DNA of 49,846 bases, from contig NZ_JACVQF010000055.1 of assembly GCF_014534645.1 (NCBI RefSeq), positions 1 to 49,846 on the forward strand, given 5' to 3'. Origin of the DNA: Streptomyces griseicoloratus (GTDB lineage: Bacteria > Actinomycetota > Actinomycetes > Streptomycetales > Streptomycetaceae). How positions within the stretch are numbered: the first letter of the stretch is position 1; each line of letters opens with the position of its first letter. The notes beneath the pieces were generated by a model. The model did not search any database. It was given only the letters and a program-made list of their open reading frames with translations, and had not been told where the DNA came from. Shown here one piece after another: positions 1 through 7,577 of the stretch. A program made the position numbers and the translations under genes.

Positions 1-353
1 CCGCGCCGGGCCGGACACGGCGCTGCCCGCTCGACGGGGCGGGTGCCGTGCCGGGTGCCCTGGAAGCCCGGGCGGGGTTGGCCGTGGGTGTGCGTTGTGC
101 GCCATGTCCGGCGATGAAGTCCCGTGCCTGCCGTTGCTCGACGGTGCCGCAAGGTGCCGTGAGCGGGCGGCGGCACGGCGGCTCCCGACCCTGCCCGCCC
201 GGCCTGCCTGCGCCGCCCGCCGCCCGCGTGGCGCTCTTGGGCCACCGCCACCGCCACCGCCGATGCCGGCGGCCGTGGACTTGCGTTGCGGCCCCGCGTC
301 GGCCCGCCGGCCGGGCGTCGGCGGCCGCGTGCCGGGTTCGTTCGGCGGCCGGG
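1..353. other. No gene recognised at left edge
   Basis: This stretch lies downstream of the amidase stop. It is extremely GC-rich and open in several frames, but none of the translations resembles a known protein or has a convincing ribosome-binding site. A short CCACCG-type triplet run sits near 241-262. The end of a gene lying outside the window cannot be excluded. Confidence 0.4.
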
Positions 354-1808
354 TCAGGTGCTGTCCGCCGGGGCGGGGCCGGGGTGCCGGTCGCTCGGCC
401 GGTGGGGCGGCCACGCCTCGTGCCAGCGCAGTTCCGCCTCCATCTGGGCGGCCAGCCCGATCAGCAGCGGCTCGCTGCCCGCCGGCCCCAGCAGCTGGGC
501 CCCGACCGGCAGTCCGCCGCTCACGAAGCCGGCCGGGACGTTGACGCCGGGCCAGCCCAGCACGTTCCACGGCCAGGCGTAGGGGCAGGCGGCGATCATC
601 GCCCGGTCGGTGGCCAGGCTGCTCAGCTCCAGCATCGCCCCGACGCGCGGCGGGGGAGCGGCGGTGGTGGGCGCGAGGATCACGTCGTACGTCGTGAAGA
701 ACGCGCCGATACGGCGGTGCAGGGCGGCCTCGGCCCGGCGCGCCGCCCGCAGCGGCGCCCCGGCGAGCAGCCGGCCCAGCCGGGCGGCCTCCCGGGTGCG
801 CCGGTCGAGCAGTTCGGGGAACGGTGCCTCACGGACCTGCTCGGCGACACCGGCCGTCGCCCGGGGGACGAAGGCCAGCCCGATCTGCCCGTAGGGGGGA
901 TCGGCCTCCTCGACGTCGTGCCCCAGCGCGGCGACGCGGTCGGCGAGTTCGACGACCCGGGCGCGGACCTCTGGTGACAGCCGGGCGGGCAGGGCGGTGA
1001 ACGGCGGCTTCAGGGAGAGCGCCACGCGCAGCCGGCCCGGGTCCCGGCCCACCGCGGCCAGCGCCTCGACGGCCGGCGGCCGGTGCGGGTCCAGCGCGTG
1101 GTTGCCGGCCGCCGAGTCCAGCAGCAGCGCCGCGTCGGCGACCGTGCGGGCCAGGGTGCCGTTGACCGTGATGCCGTTGAAGGACTCGGCTCGCGGCCAG
1201 GTGGATATGCGGCCCCGCTGCGGTTTGATGCCGATCAGGTGGGTCCAGGCGGCCGGGATCCGCACCGACCCGGCACCGTCCGAGCCGAGCGCGGCGGGCA
1301 CGAGACCGGCCGCGACCGCGGCGGCCGAGCCGCCGGACGAGCCACCCGGCGTGTGCTCCGGGTTCCACGGATTGCGCGTCGCCCCGAACGCGGGCCCTTC
1401 GGTGAACGGCCACTGCCCCAGCTCGCAGGTGTTGGTCTTGCCGACGATCACGGCCCCGGCCGCGCGCAGCCGCCGTACCGCCTCCCCGTCCTCGGCGACC
1501 GGCGGATGCTCCCCGGCACAGCCGAAGGCGGTCGGTTCGCCCGCCACGTCCATGTCGTCCTTCACCGCCACGGGCACCCCGAGCAGCGGCTTCCGTACGC
1601 CCGCCGCCAGTTCGAGGTCAGCGGCCTCGGCCTCGGCGAGGGCGGCCTCGGCCCGCACGATCCGGAAAGCGTTGAGCGAGGACGCCGTCGACCCCTGCGT
1701 CGCCCCGATCCGGGCCAGGGCCTCCTCCACCAGCGCCCGGGACGTCACCTCACCGGCGGCCAGCGCCCGGGCGGACTCCGCCAGACCTGCGGCACGGTCG
1801 AACGACAT
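354..1808 (-). CDS. Amidase-signature family amidase
   Basis: The 484-residue product is an amidase-signature (AS) family enzyme, which hydrolyses amide bonds using a Ser-cisSer-Lys triad. The triad is visible: Lys83 in VAVKDD, Ser157/158 in the PGGSSGG motif, and the nucleophile Ser181 in GSDGAGSVRIPA. The length is normal for the family. The ATG at 1808 was chosen because GGAGGTG lies just upstream and the protein then begins with a typical helical N-terminus; the reading frame stays open further upstream but that part does not look like protein. It is a single gene on the minus strand with no obvious partner. The substrate cannot be read from sequence; it could act on aliphatic or aryl amides. 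It is probably not GatA, because no gatB or gatC is nearby. Confidence 0.9.
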   Translation of the reverse strand: MSFDRAAGLAESARALAAGEVTSRALVEEALARIGATQGSTASSLNAFRIVRAEAALAEAEAADLELAAGVRKPLLGVPVAVKDDMDVAGEPTAFGCAGEHPPVAEDGEAVRRLRAAGAVIVGKTNTCELGQWPFTEGPAFGATRNPWNPEHTPGGSSGGSAAAVAAGLVPAALGSDGAGSVRIPAAWTHLIGIKPQRGRISTWPRAESFNGITVNGTLARTVADAALLLDSAAGNHALDPHRPPAVEALAAVGRDPGRLRVALSLKPPFTALPARLSPEVRARVVELADRVAALGHDVEEADPPYGQIGLAFVPRATAGVAEQVREAPFPELLDRRTREAARLGRLLAGAPLRAARRAEAALHRRIGAFFTTYDVILAPTTAAPPPRVGAMLELSSLATDRAMIAACPYAWPWNVLGWPGVNVPAGFVSGGLPVGAQLLGPAGSEPLLIGLAAQMEAELRWHEAWPPHRPSDRHPGPAPADST

Positions 1809-2112
1809 GCGGGCACCTCCGTCGAGTGCGATGTCTACCGAACAGTAACTCCGAGCGGGCGGAGGCGGAACCGGCGACCAACAGCGGGAGTCACCCCCTG
1901 CGGCCCGCGGTGCGCAGACAGTCACGTACACGGACGACGTCGAGGTGGCTGCCGGCCCCCGGGCGCCGGGCGGGGAACAGCGTGGTGAGCGACGGCTCGA
2001 CAGCCGCCCGCTGCCGCCACCTGCCTCGTCGGCGTCCGGCGGCCAGTTCTCCAAGCCCCCGGACCGGGCGCCCGGGGTATCGGAGTTCCGATCGCAGGGA
2101 TCGGACGTCCTC

Positions 2113-2156
2113 TTGGTGTGCCGATGGCAGCCGGTTGGTGTGCCGATGGCAGCCGG
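2113..2156. repeat. Perfect 22-bp tandem direct repeat
   Basis: Two identical 22-base units lie head to tail at 2113-2134 and 2135-2156; each starts TTGGTGTGCC and ends GGCAGCCGG. The repeat sits in the gap between the divergent amidase gene and the SRPBCC remnant. It may be a recent slippage duplication or a tandem regulator site. Confidence 0.9.
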
Positions 2157-2240
2157 GCCTGCCGTCGAGGGCGTCGCCGAGTGGCAACAGCCGACCCGAG
2201 CGGCAAGCATGCAGTCAGGAGCACCGAAGGGACGCCCCGC

Positions 2241-2455
2241 ATGACCACGCAGAACGCCGCCGCCCGCCCGAGAAGCGGCTCGACGTGCTGCACGCCTGGC
2301 TGGTGGAGGACCTGCCCGGCGGCCGGGTCCGCGTCCTCACCCAGGAGTCCCGGCTCGGGCAGCCGGCGGCCGAGCCGGCGCGGCAGACGCCGAACCGCAT
2401 GCCGGGCGGCCACCAGGGGTGGCTGGACGGGCTGGTCCGGGGCCGCCCGCGGTGA
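2241..2455 (+). pseudogene. SRPBCC/AHSA1-domain protein remnant
   Basis: Frame 2267-2455 encodes a peptide beginning PEKRLDVLHAWLVEDL and ending in GHQGWLDGLV before a TGA. This matches what I recall of the C-terminal end of SRPBCC (AHSA1-like) proteins. An ATG at 2241 is in another frame, and nothing like the N-terminal two thirds of the fold is present upstream. The gene therefore looks deleted and frameshifted. The assignment comes from family recollection, not a search. Confidence 0.5.
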
Positions 2456-2508
2456 AGTGGCAGGCTGATACACCGTCACCCGCCCCACGAGCGCAGAAAG
2501 CCGACGTC

Positions 2509-3399
2509 ATGACCGACAAGCTCACCGTGAGCGTCCTGGGCACCGGCATCATGGGTGCCGCGATGGCCCGCAACCTCGCCCGCGCCGGGCACACCGTCCG
2601 CGCCTGGAACCGCAGCCGGGACAAGGCGGAGCCGCTGGCCGCCGACGGAGCGCACATCGCAGGCACCCACGAGGAGGCGGTGCGCGGCGCCGACGTCATC
2701 CTCACCATGCTCTACGACGGCCCGGCCGCCCTCGACGTCATGCGGCAGGCCGCCCCCGGCCTGCGCCCCGGTGCCGCCTGGGTGCAGTCGACCACCGCGG
2801 GCATCGACGCCGTCGGCGAGCTGGCCGCCTTCGCCCACCGGCACGACCTCGTCTTCTTCGACGCCCCCGTCCTCGGCACCCGCCAGCCCGCCGAGGCCGG
2901 CCAGCTGCTGGTCCTGGCCGCCGGTCCGGCAAAGGCGCGGGACGCCGTGACGCCCGTGTTCGACGCCGTCGGCTCCCGCACGGTGTGGACCGGCGAGGAC
3001 GGCGCGGCCGGCACCGCCACCCGGCTGAAGCTGGTGGCCAACAGCTGGGTCATCGCCGCGACCAACGCGGCCGGCGAGGTGCTGGCACTGGCCGAGGCGC
3101 TGGGCGTGGACCCCGACGGCTTCTTCGACGCCATCGCCGGCGGCCCCCTCGACATGGGGTACCTCCGGACCAAGACCGGCCTGATCCGCGACGGCGGCCT
3201 GACCCCGCCCCAGTTCGCCGTCACCACCGCCGCCAAGGACGCCCGGCTGATCGTCGAGGCCGGCGAGCGCAGCGGCGTCCGCCTCGACGTCGCCGCCGCG
3301 GGCGCCGAACGCCTGGAACGTGCCGCGGCGCAAGGGCACGGCGACGAGGACATGGCCGCGGCCTACTACGCCAGCTTCGACGGGAAGCCGTCCGACTGA
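2509..3399 (+). CDS. NAD(P)-dependent beta-hydroxyacid dehydrogenase
   Basis: The 296-residue product belongs to the 3-hydroxyisobutyrate dehydrogenase/imine reductase superfamily, which oxidises beta-hydroxyacids or reduces related substrates with NAD(P). The N-terminal Rossmann fold carries GTGIMG at residues 11-16. A substrate-loop-like STTAGID motif lies near residue 100, and the conserved catalytic lysine position is Lys174 in ATRLKLVANSW. The C-terminal half is the expected helical dimerisation domain. The ATG at 2509 was preferred because the protein then begins directly before the first beta strand; the upstream extension is low complexity. It is a single gene, followed 94 bp later by a PPOX-type flavoprotein in the same direction. 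The substrate is not known. Confidence 0.88.
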   Translation: MTDKLTVSVLGTGIMGAAMARNLARAGHTVRAWNRSRDKAEPLAADGAHIAGTHEEAVRGADVILTMLYDGPAALDVMRQAAPGLRPGAAWVQSTTAGIDAVGELAAFAHRHDLVFFDAPVLGTRQPAEAGQLLVLAAGPAKARDAVTPVFDAVGSRTVWTGEDGAAGTATRLKLVANSWVIAATNAAGEVLALAEALGVDPDGFFDAIAGGPLDMGYLRTKTGLIRDGGLTPPQFAVTTAAKDARLIVEAGERSGVRLDVAAAGAERLERAAAQGHGDEDMAAAYYASFDGKPSD

Positions 3400-3493
3400 G
3401 CACGGCCGGGGTACCGGATGGCCGGAGAAACGTGGCCGGACAAGCCACGAACGCCGAACCGGCTTCGGCAACACCGAGATCAGAGGAGTCCGC

Positions 3494-3919
3494 ATGTCCA
3501 AGCCACCGCTGCCGGCCGAGGCCGTCGACCTGCTGCGCCGACCCAACCCGTGCGTCATGGCCACCCTCCGCTCCGACGACGCCCCCGTCTCCACGCCCAC
3601 CTGGTACCTGTGGGAGGACGACGGCCGGGTCCTGATCAGCCTCGACGAGGGCCGGGTCCGCCTGAAGCACCTGCGCCGCGACCCGCGCGTCACCCTCACC
3701 GTCCTCGACGGCGACGACTGGTACACGCACGTGACCCTCATCGGCCGGGTCGTCGAGACCCGCGACGACGAGGGCCTGGCCGACATCGACCGCCTCTCCG
3801 CGCAGTACACGGGCAAGCCCTATCCCGACCGGGTCCGCGCCCGCGTCAGCGCCTGGATCGAAGTCGAGCGCTGGCACGGCTGGGGCGCGCTGAAGGACAG
3901 CGACCAGGCGTCCACCTGA
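3494..3919 (+). CDS. PPOX-class F420-dependent flavoprotein
   Basis: The 141-residue protein has the split-barrel fold of the pyridoxamine 5'-phosphate oxidase superfamily, and its length fits the actinobacterial F420-dependent branch. Visible signatures are the opening around residues 16-36 (PCVMATLRSDDAPVSTPTW), the TWYLWEDDGRVLIS strand pair, and the basic LKHLRRDPRVTL cofactor-binding segment. GAGGAG lies a few bases before the ATG at 3494, fixing the start. Known relatives reduce quinones, biliverdin or other compounds with F420H2; which applies here is unknown. It could share a transcript with the dehydrogenase upstream. The next gene downstream faces it, so transcription should end near 3920-3953. 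Confidence 0.85.
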   Translation: MSKPPLPAEAVDLLRRPNPCVMATLRSDDAPVSTPTWYLWEDDGRVLISLDEGRVRLKHLRRDPRVTLTVLDGDDWYTHVTLIGRVVETRDDEGLADIDRLSAQYTGKPYPDRVRARVSAWIEVERWHGWGALKDSDQAST

Positions 3920-3953
3920 GGAACCCGCAACCCCTGTCCGCCGACGGGTTCGC

Positions 3954-4592
3954 TCAGTCCTTGCGCCCGGTCACGGCCACGGTGACACCGAGGCCGATCA
4001 TGGCCAGACCGCCCGCCCCGCCGACCGCGGACAGCCGCCGCGGCGAGCTCGCGAACCAGTCACGAGCGGTGGCCGCGACCAGCCCCCACACGCTGTCGCA
4101 GGCCACCGCGATGACGTTGAACACCAGACCGAGCAGCAGCATCTGGACGACGGCATGGCCGTGGCCGCGATCGACGAACTGCGGCAGCACGGCGGCGAAG
4201 AAGACGATCGTCTTGGGGTTGGTCACACCGACCGCGAACCCCTCCCAGAAGGTCCGCCGGCCGCCCTGCCGCTCCGCGTCACCGGTGAACGCGGCCCGCA
4301 GCGAACCGCGTTCGCGCCACGCCCTGACCCCGAGATGCACCAGGTAGGCGGCGCCCGCCAGTTTCAGCACGGTGAAGACGACCACCGAGCGTTCCACCAC
4401 GGAGCCGACCCCCAGGGCGACGCCGACGACGAGGACGTACGCGCCGAGCGTGTTCCCCACGACCGTGGTGAGCGCGGCGCGGCGCCCCTGGGCCAGCGCC
4501 CGGCCGACCACGAACAGCACACTGGGGCCGGGTACGACGATCAGCAGGAACGACAGCGCCGCGAAGGCGAGCAGACGGTCGGTGGACACCAT
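3954..4592 (-). CDS. LysE/RhtB family amino-acid exporter
   Basis: The 212-residue hydrophobic protein has about six membrane segments and the LysE/RhtB layout. The first segment leads to the family motif VPGPSVLFVVGRALAQGRRA, and a central GVTNPKTIVFFAAVLPQF motif is also typical. Members export amino acids or derivatives such as lysine, homoserine or threonine across the plasma membrane. The start at 4592 removes an unlikely charged extension and places the first transmembrane segment at the N-terminus. It converges on the PPOX gene. No regulator is adjacent, and the substrate is not predictable. Confidence 0.88.
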   Translation of the reverse strand: MVSTDRLLAFAALSFLLIVVPGPSVLFVVGRALAQGRRAALTTVVGNTLGAYVLVVGVALGVGSVVERSVVVFTVLKLAGAAYLVHLGVRAWRERGSLRAAFTGDAERQGGRRTFWEGFAVGVTNPKTIVFFAAVLPQFVDRGHGHAVVQMLLLGLVFNVIAVACDSVWGLVAATARDWFASSPRRLSAVGGAGGLAMIGLGVTVAVTGRKD

Positions 4593-4768
4593 GCCGCCAT
4601 GCAAGCACGCGGCGGGTGCCGCGCTCCACGGCATTTCCGCGGCCGTGTCCCGCCGTCGATCGACACGGCCCTTCGGTTCGCCTAGGATCCCCGGCGCGGC
4701 ATCGCGTGCCGGTCACCGACCGGGTGAGGCATGGAGGCGCCGCGGAGATGCCCGTGGAGGCATTGACC

Positions 4769-5197
4769 GTGTCAGTCGAGTTCAACCACACCATCGTTCT
4801 CTCCCGCGACCGGGAGAAGTCCGCCCGTTTCCTCGCCGGGATCCTGGGACTGGAGGTCGGAGAGCCGGCCGGGATGTTCCTGCCCGTGACGACCGCCAAC
4901 GGCGTCACCCTGGATTTCGCCACCGTCGACACCGACATCCCCGTGCAGCACTACGCGTTCCTCGTCTCCGAGGACGAGTTCGACGGCATCCTCGCCCGGC
5001 TCGTCGAGGCCCGGGTTCCCATCCAGGCCGACCCGCACGGCCGGCACCCGCGCCGGATCAACCGCAACGACGGCGGACGCGGCGTGTACTTCAGCGACCC
5101 CTCCGGCCACGGCCTGGAGGCGTTCACCCGCCCGTACGGCAGCGACCCGTCCTCACCTCTGAACGGCGTCACCGAGGACGTACCCGGCGCCCGCTGA
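4769..5197 (+). CDS. VOC/glyoxalase-fold protein
   Basis: The product of about 142 residues is a vicinal-oxygen-chelate (glyoxalase/dioxygenase fold) protein with the typical opening SVEFNHTIVLSRDREKSARF and the C-terminal GVYFSDPSGHGLEAF motif. The GTG at 4769 was chosen over the ATG at 4748 because GGAGG at 4756-4760 is correctly spaced for the GTG and because relatives begin near this point. Potential metal ligands include His12 of the product, a central His and the Glu of LEAF. VOC proteins may be isomerases, dioxygenases or drug-binding proteins; the reaction here is unknown. It is a single gene divergent from the LysE exporter, with about 176 bp between the starts. Confidence 0.85.
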   Translation: MSVEFNHTIVLSRDREKSARFLAGILGLEVGEPAGMFLPVTTANGVTLDFATVDTDIPVQHYAFLVSEDEFDGILARLVEARVPIQADPHGRHPRRINRNDGGRGVYFSDPSGHGLEAFTRPYGSDPSSPLNGVTEDVPGAR

Positions 5198-5291
5198 GCC
5201 GGGCCCGCGGCGCGCCGCGCGGAACCGCCGTTGTCAGTGCCCCTCCGCATACTGGGTGGCGCCAGGGCCCGGACACGAGGGAGGGACGGCC

Positions 5292-6476
5292 GTGCGTACG
5301 GTGTACAGCGGTGAACTGCACGTCCATTACGGGCAGTTCTACGTGGACAGTCGCCGAGACGACGGATGCGACCCGGCAGGGTGGGACGTCCGCGCCGGGC
5401 AGGCCAACGGTCTGTGCGGCGCGGCCGTCCCCGGCCACCTCTTCCTGACGACCGGCCTGCACACCGGCAGAGTCGGCCTGACCGTCGAGGTGCACGGGAC
5501 GCGCCCGCCGCTCGACGACGCATGGGAGGAGGTCGTGGAGGTGTCCTTCCGGCCGGCCTCCCCGTCCACGGTCGTCCTGCCCTGGGGTGACGGCCCCCTG
5601 TGCACGCTGGAGCTGCCGCCGGCCGACCACCGGGTGCGCTACTGCGGACGCGGAATGGACCGGGGCCGGGAGGAGGAGCGTGCCGTTCTGGAAGGCGGCG
5701 CGCCGGTCGACCACTACCTGCTGCAGTTCTGGCCGGCCCCACCGGGCCCCGACCTGGTGGTCCGGCAGACCTCCCGGAGCGCCGCCTACTGGCACCGGCA
5801 CGCCCGCAGCCTGCCACCGCCTCCTTCGCCGCGGGAGCGGGCCGAGGCCGAGCGCCGCCGGCGGGCGGAGCAGCGCGAGGCCGAGCGGACCGCGCGGGAG
5901 CGCGCCGAGACCCTCGCCTGGGGCGGACGGCTCCCCAGCCGCCGCCTGCGCGAAGTCGGAGGCAACGCACGGGGACTCGTACCGCTGGACCGCGACCTGC
6001 TCGACGCCGTCGACGCGGCGGACCCGGCGGTCCAGCGGACCATCGCCCGCTGGGCCGCCCGCCGTGCCTTCGACGTGGCGGGACTGACCGACGTCGACTG
6101 GATCGCTCCCGCCCTGGCCGCGCTGGAGGGCGGGGACGGGCTGCCGGCACCGTTCGACGATCCGCAGCGGGTCTGGGACCGCTTCTTCGCCGACGACCGC
6201 ATCACCCACACCTCGGTCGACTCGCTCGACGGCCGTCACGACAACCTGCTGCAGCAGGCCATGGCCGTGCCCGCGCTGCTCGCCGCGGCCGAACCGGACC
6301 CGCTGCGCGCCGCCCTCGACGCCCTCTTCGCCGCGGCGGTCACCCACGGCACCGACTACCCGGACCTGTTCGCCCGGGCACGCCGGGAGTTCCCCGCCCT
6401 CCGCCGGGCGCACCCGCGCCCGCGCCCCGCCGAAGCGACCGGTCACCTCGGGGCCGGGGGAGCGGAGCCGGCGTGA
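5292..6476 (+). CDS. Uncharacterised 394-residue protein, charged linker
   Basis: I do not recognise this family. The GTG at 5292 follows a strong GGAGGG, giving 394 residues. The N-terminal part (about 1-165) looks like a beta-rich domain that begins RTVYSGELHVHYGQFYV. A very charged, helical, probably coiled-coil linker follows at about 185-225, rich in E, R and A (RERAEAERRRRAEQREAERT). The C-terminal part is helical, with an Asp/Trp-rich stretch near ADDRITHTSVDSLDG. There is no signal peptide or membrane segment, so it should be cytosolic. It converges on the hydrolase gene 33 bp downstream. The linker suggests a two-domain protein with a sensing or binding N-terminus. Confidence 0.75.
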   Translation: MRTVYSGELHVHYGQFYVDSRRDDGCDPAGWDVRAGQANGLCGAAVPGHLFLTTGLHTGRVGLTVEVHGTRPPLDDAWEEVVEVSFRPASPSTVVLPWGDGPLCTLELPPADHRVRYCGRGMDRGREEERAVLEGGAPVDHYLLQFWPAPPGPDLVVRQTSRSAAYWHRHARSLPPPPSPRERAEAERRRRAEQREAERTARERAETLAWGGRLPSRRLREVGGNARGLVPLDRDLLDAVDAADPAVQRTIARWAARRAFDVAGLTDVDWIAPALAALEGGDGLPAPFDDPQRVWDRFFADDRITHTSVDSLDGRHDNLLQQAMAVPALLAAAEPDPLRAALDALFAAAVTHGTDYPDLFARARREFPALRRAHPRPRPAEATGHLGAGGAEPA

Positions 6477-6509
6477 CGAGCACGCCGGCGGCAACCGCCC
6501 GTTGCCCCC

Positions 6510-7388
6510 TTACCGGGCCAGCAGGTCCCGCAGGGCCCCGGAGACCTCTTCGGGCGCCTCCTCCGCCATGAAGTGGCCGCAGCCGACCGTGACGTGCCGC
6601 AGATCCGGGGCCCAGGCCCGCCACAGCGCGGTCGCGTCGTAGCCGAGGGCCGCGCCCCAGTCCTGCTGGAGCACGGTCACCGGCATCCCGAGCCGGTTGC
6701 CGCGCTCCCGGTCCGCCCGGTCGTGCTCGACGTCGATGCCGGCCGAGGCCCGGTAGTCGGCCACGATGGACGGCACCGCCTCACGGGACGCCTTCAGGTA
6801 GGCCGCGCGGACATCGGCGGGCAGCGCCTGCGGGTTCCGGGTCCAGATGTCGAGGAAGTGCCCGAAGAACGCGTCCGGCGCCGCCCCGATCAGCTGCTCC
6901 GGCAGCCCCGGCTCCTGGGCCATCAGGTACAGGTGGAAGCCCACGGCCGCCGTGGTGCCGTGCAGGACGTCCCACATGTCCAGGGTCGGCAGGACGTCCA
7001 GCGCGGCCAGGTGCGTCACCGTCTCCGGGTGGTCGAGCCCGGCCCGGATCGCGACCAGGGCGCCCCGGTCGTGCCCGGCCAGGGCGAACCGCTCGTGCCC
7101 CAGCTCCCGGGCCAGGGCGACGACGTCGGCGGCCATGGTCCGCTTCGCGTACGCGGTACCGTCGGCGTCGGCGGGCTTGTCACTGTCGCCGTAACCGCGC
7201 AGGTCGGGGCAGATGACCGTGTGGTCGGCCGCGAGGTCGGCGGCGACGTGCCGCCACATCAGGTGGGTCTGCGGGAAGCCGTGCAGCAGCACGACGGGGC
7301 TGCCGGAGCCGCCGACGGCCACGTTCAGCGCGACGCCGTCGGCGACGGTGACGCGGTCGTAGGTGAAGTCGGGAATGGTCGGTGCCAT
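6510..7388 (-). CDS. Alpha/beta hydrolase, haloacetate-dehalogenase-like
   Basis: The 292-residue product is an alpha/beta hydrolase close to the haloacetate dehalogenase and epoxide hydrolase branch, enzymes that use an Asp nucleophile. The oxyanion-side HGFPQ motif is at residues 36-40, PDLRGYGDSDKP follows, and the nucleophile elbow GHDRG at 105-109 gives Asp107. The catalytic His272 is in GCGHFMAEE. An Asp nucleophile followed by Arg is the pattern of fluoroacetate dehalogenases, though epoxide hydrolase activity is also possible. The ATG at 7388 is the natural family start. The gene is divergent from the SARP-like regulator, and the repeat-bearing 189-bp gap could control both. Confidence 0.85.
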   Translation of the reverse strand: MAPTIPDFTYDRVTVADGVALNVAVGGSGSPVVLLHGFPQTHLMWRHVAADLAADHTVICPDLRGYGDSDKPADADGTAYAKRTMAADVVALARELGHERFALAGHDRGALVAIRAGLDHPETVTHLAALDVLPTLDMWDVLHGTTAAVGFHLYLMAQEPGLPEQLIGAAPDAFFGHFLDIWTRNPQALPADVRAAYLKASREAVPSIVADYRASAGIDVEHDRADRERGNRLGMPVTVLQQDWGAALGYDATALWRAWAPDLRHVTVGCGHFMAEEAPEEVSGALRDLLAR

Positions 7389-7518
7389 GACTGATCGGTG
7401 CCTCTCGGTTCTTGTGCCGTGCCCAGGTCCTGGACACCTTCGAGACTGCCGGGCGCGAATCAGCAACCGATCAGCGCGCGTACCGTGTGATCAAGGAACA
7501 CGGGCGGAACCCCACGGA

Positions 7519-7570
7519 ACAGCACGGACAACACGGACAGCACGGCACAGAACAGAGCGGAACAGAGCGG
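7519..7570 (+). repeat. Short tandem repeats before SARP-like gene
   Basis: Three 9-bp units (ACAGCACGG, ACAACACGG, ACAGCACGG) run from 7519 to 7545. Two perfect 10-bp AACAGAGCGG units follow at 7551-7570, eight bases before the ATG of the SARP-like regulator. SARP proteins are known to bind short direct repeats, so these could be an autoregulatory site; they also cover the ribosome-binding region. Confidence 0.85.
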
Positions 7571-7577
7571 ACGGAAC

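Noticed and set aside
48-977. Possible plus-strand gene at the left edge
   Set aside because: Most of it is antisense to the amidase, and the first 350 bases lack homology or a ribosome-binding site.
5821-5920. GC-rich direct repeats in the unknown gene
   Set aside because: They are explained by the coding of the E/R/A-rich linker.
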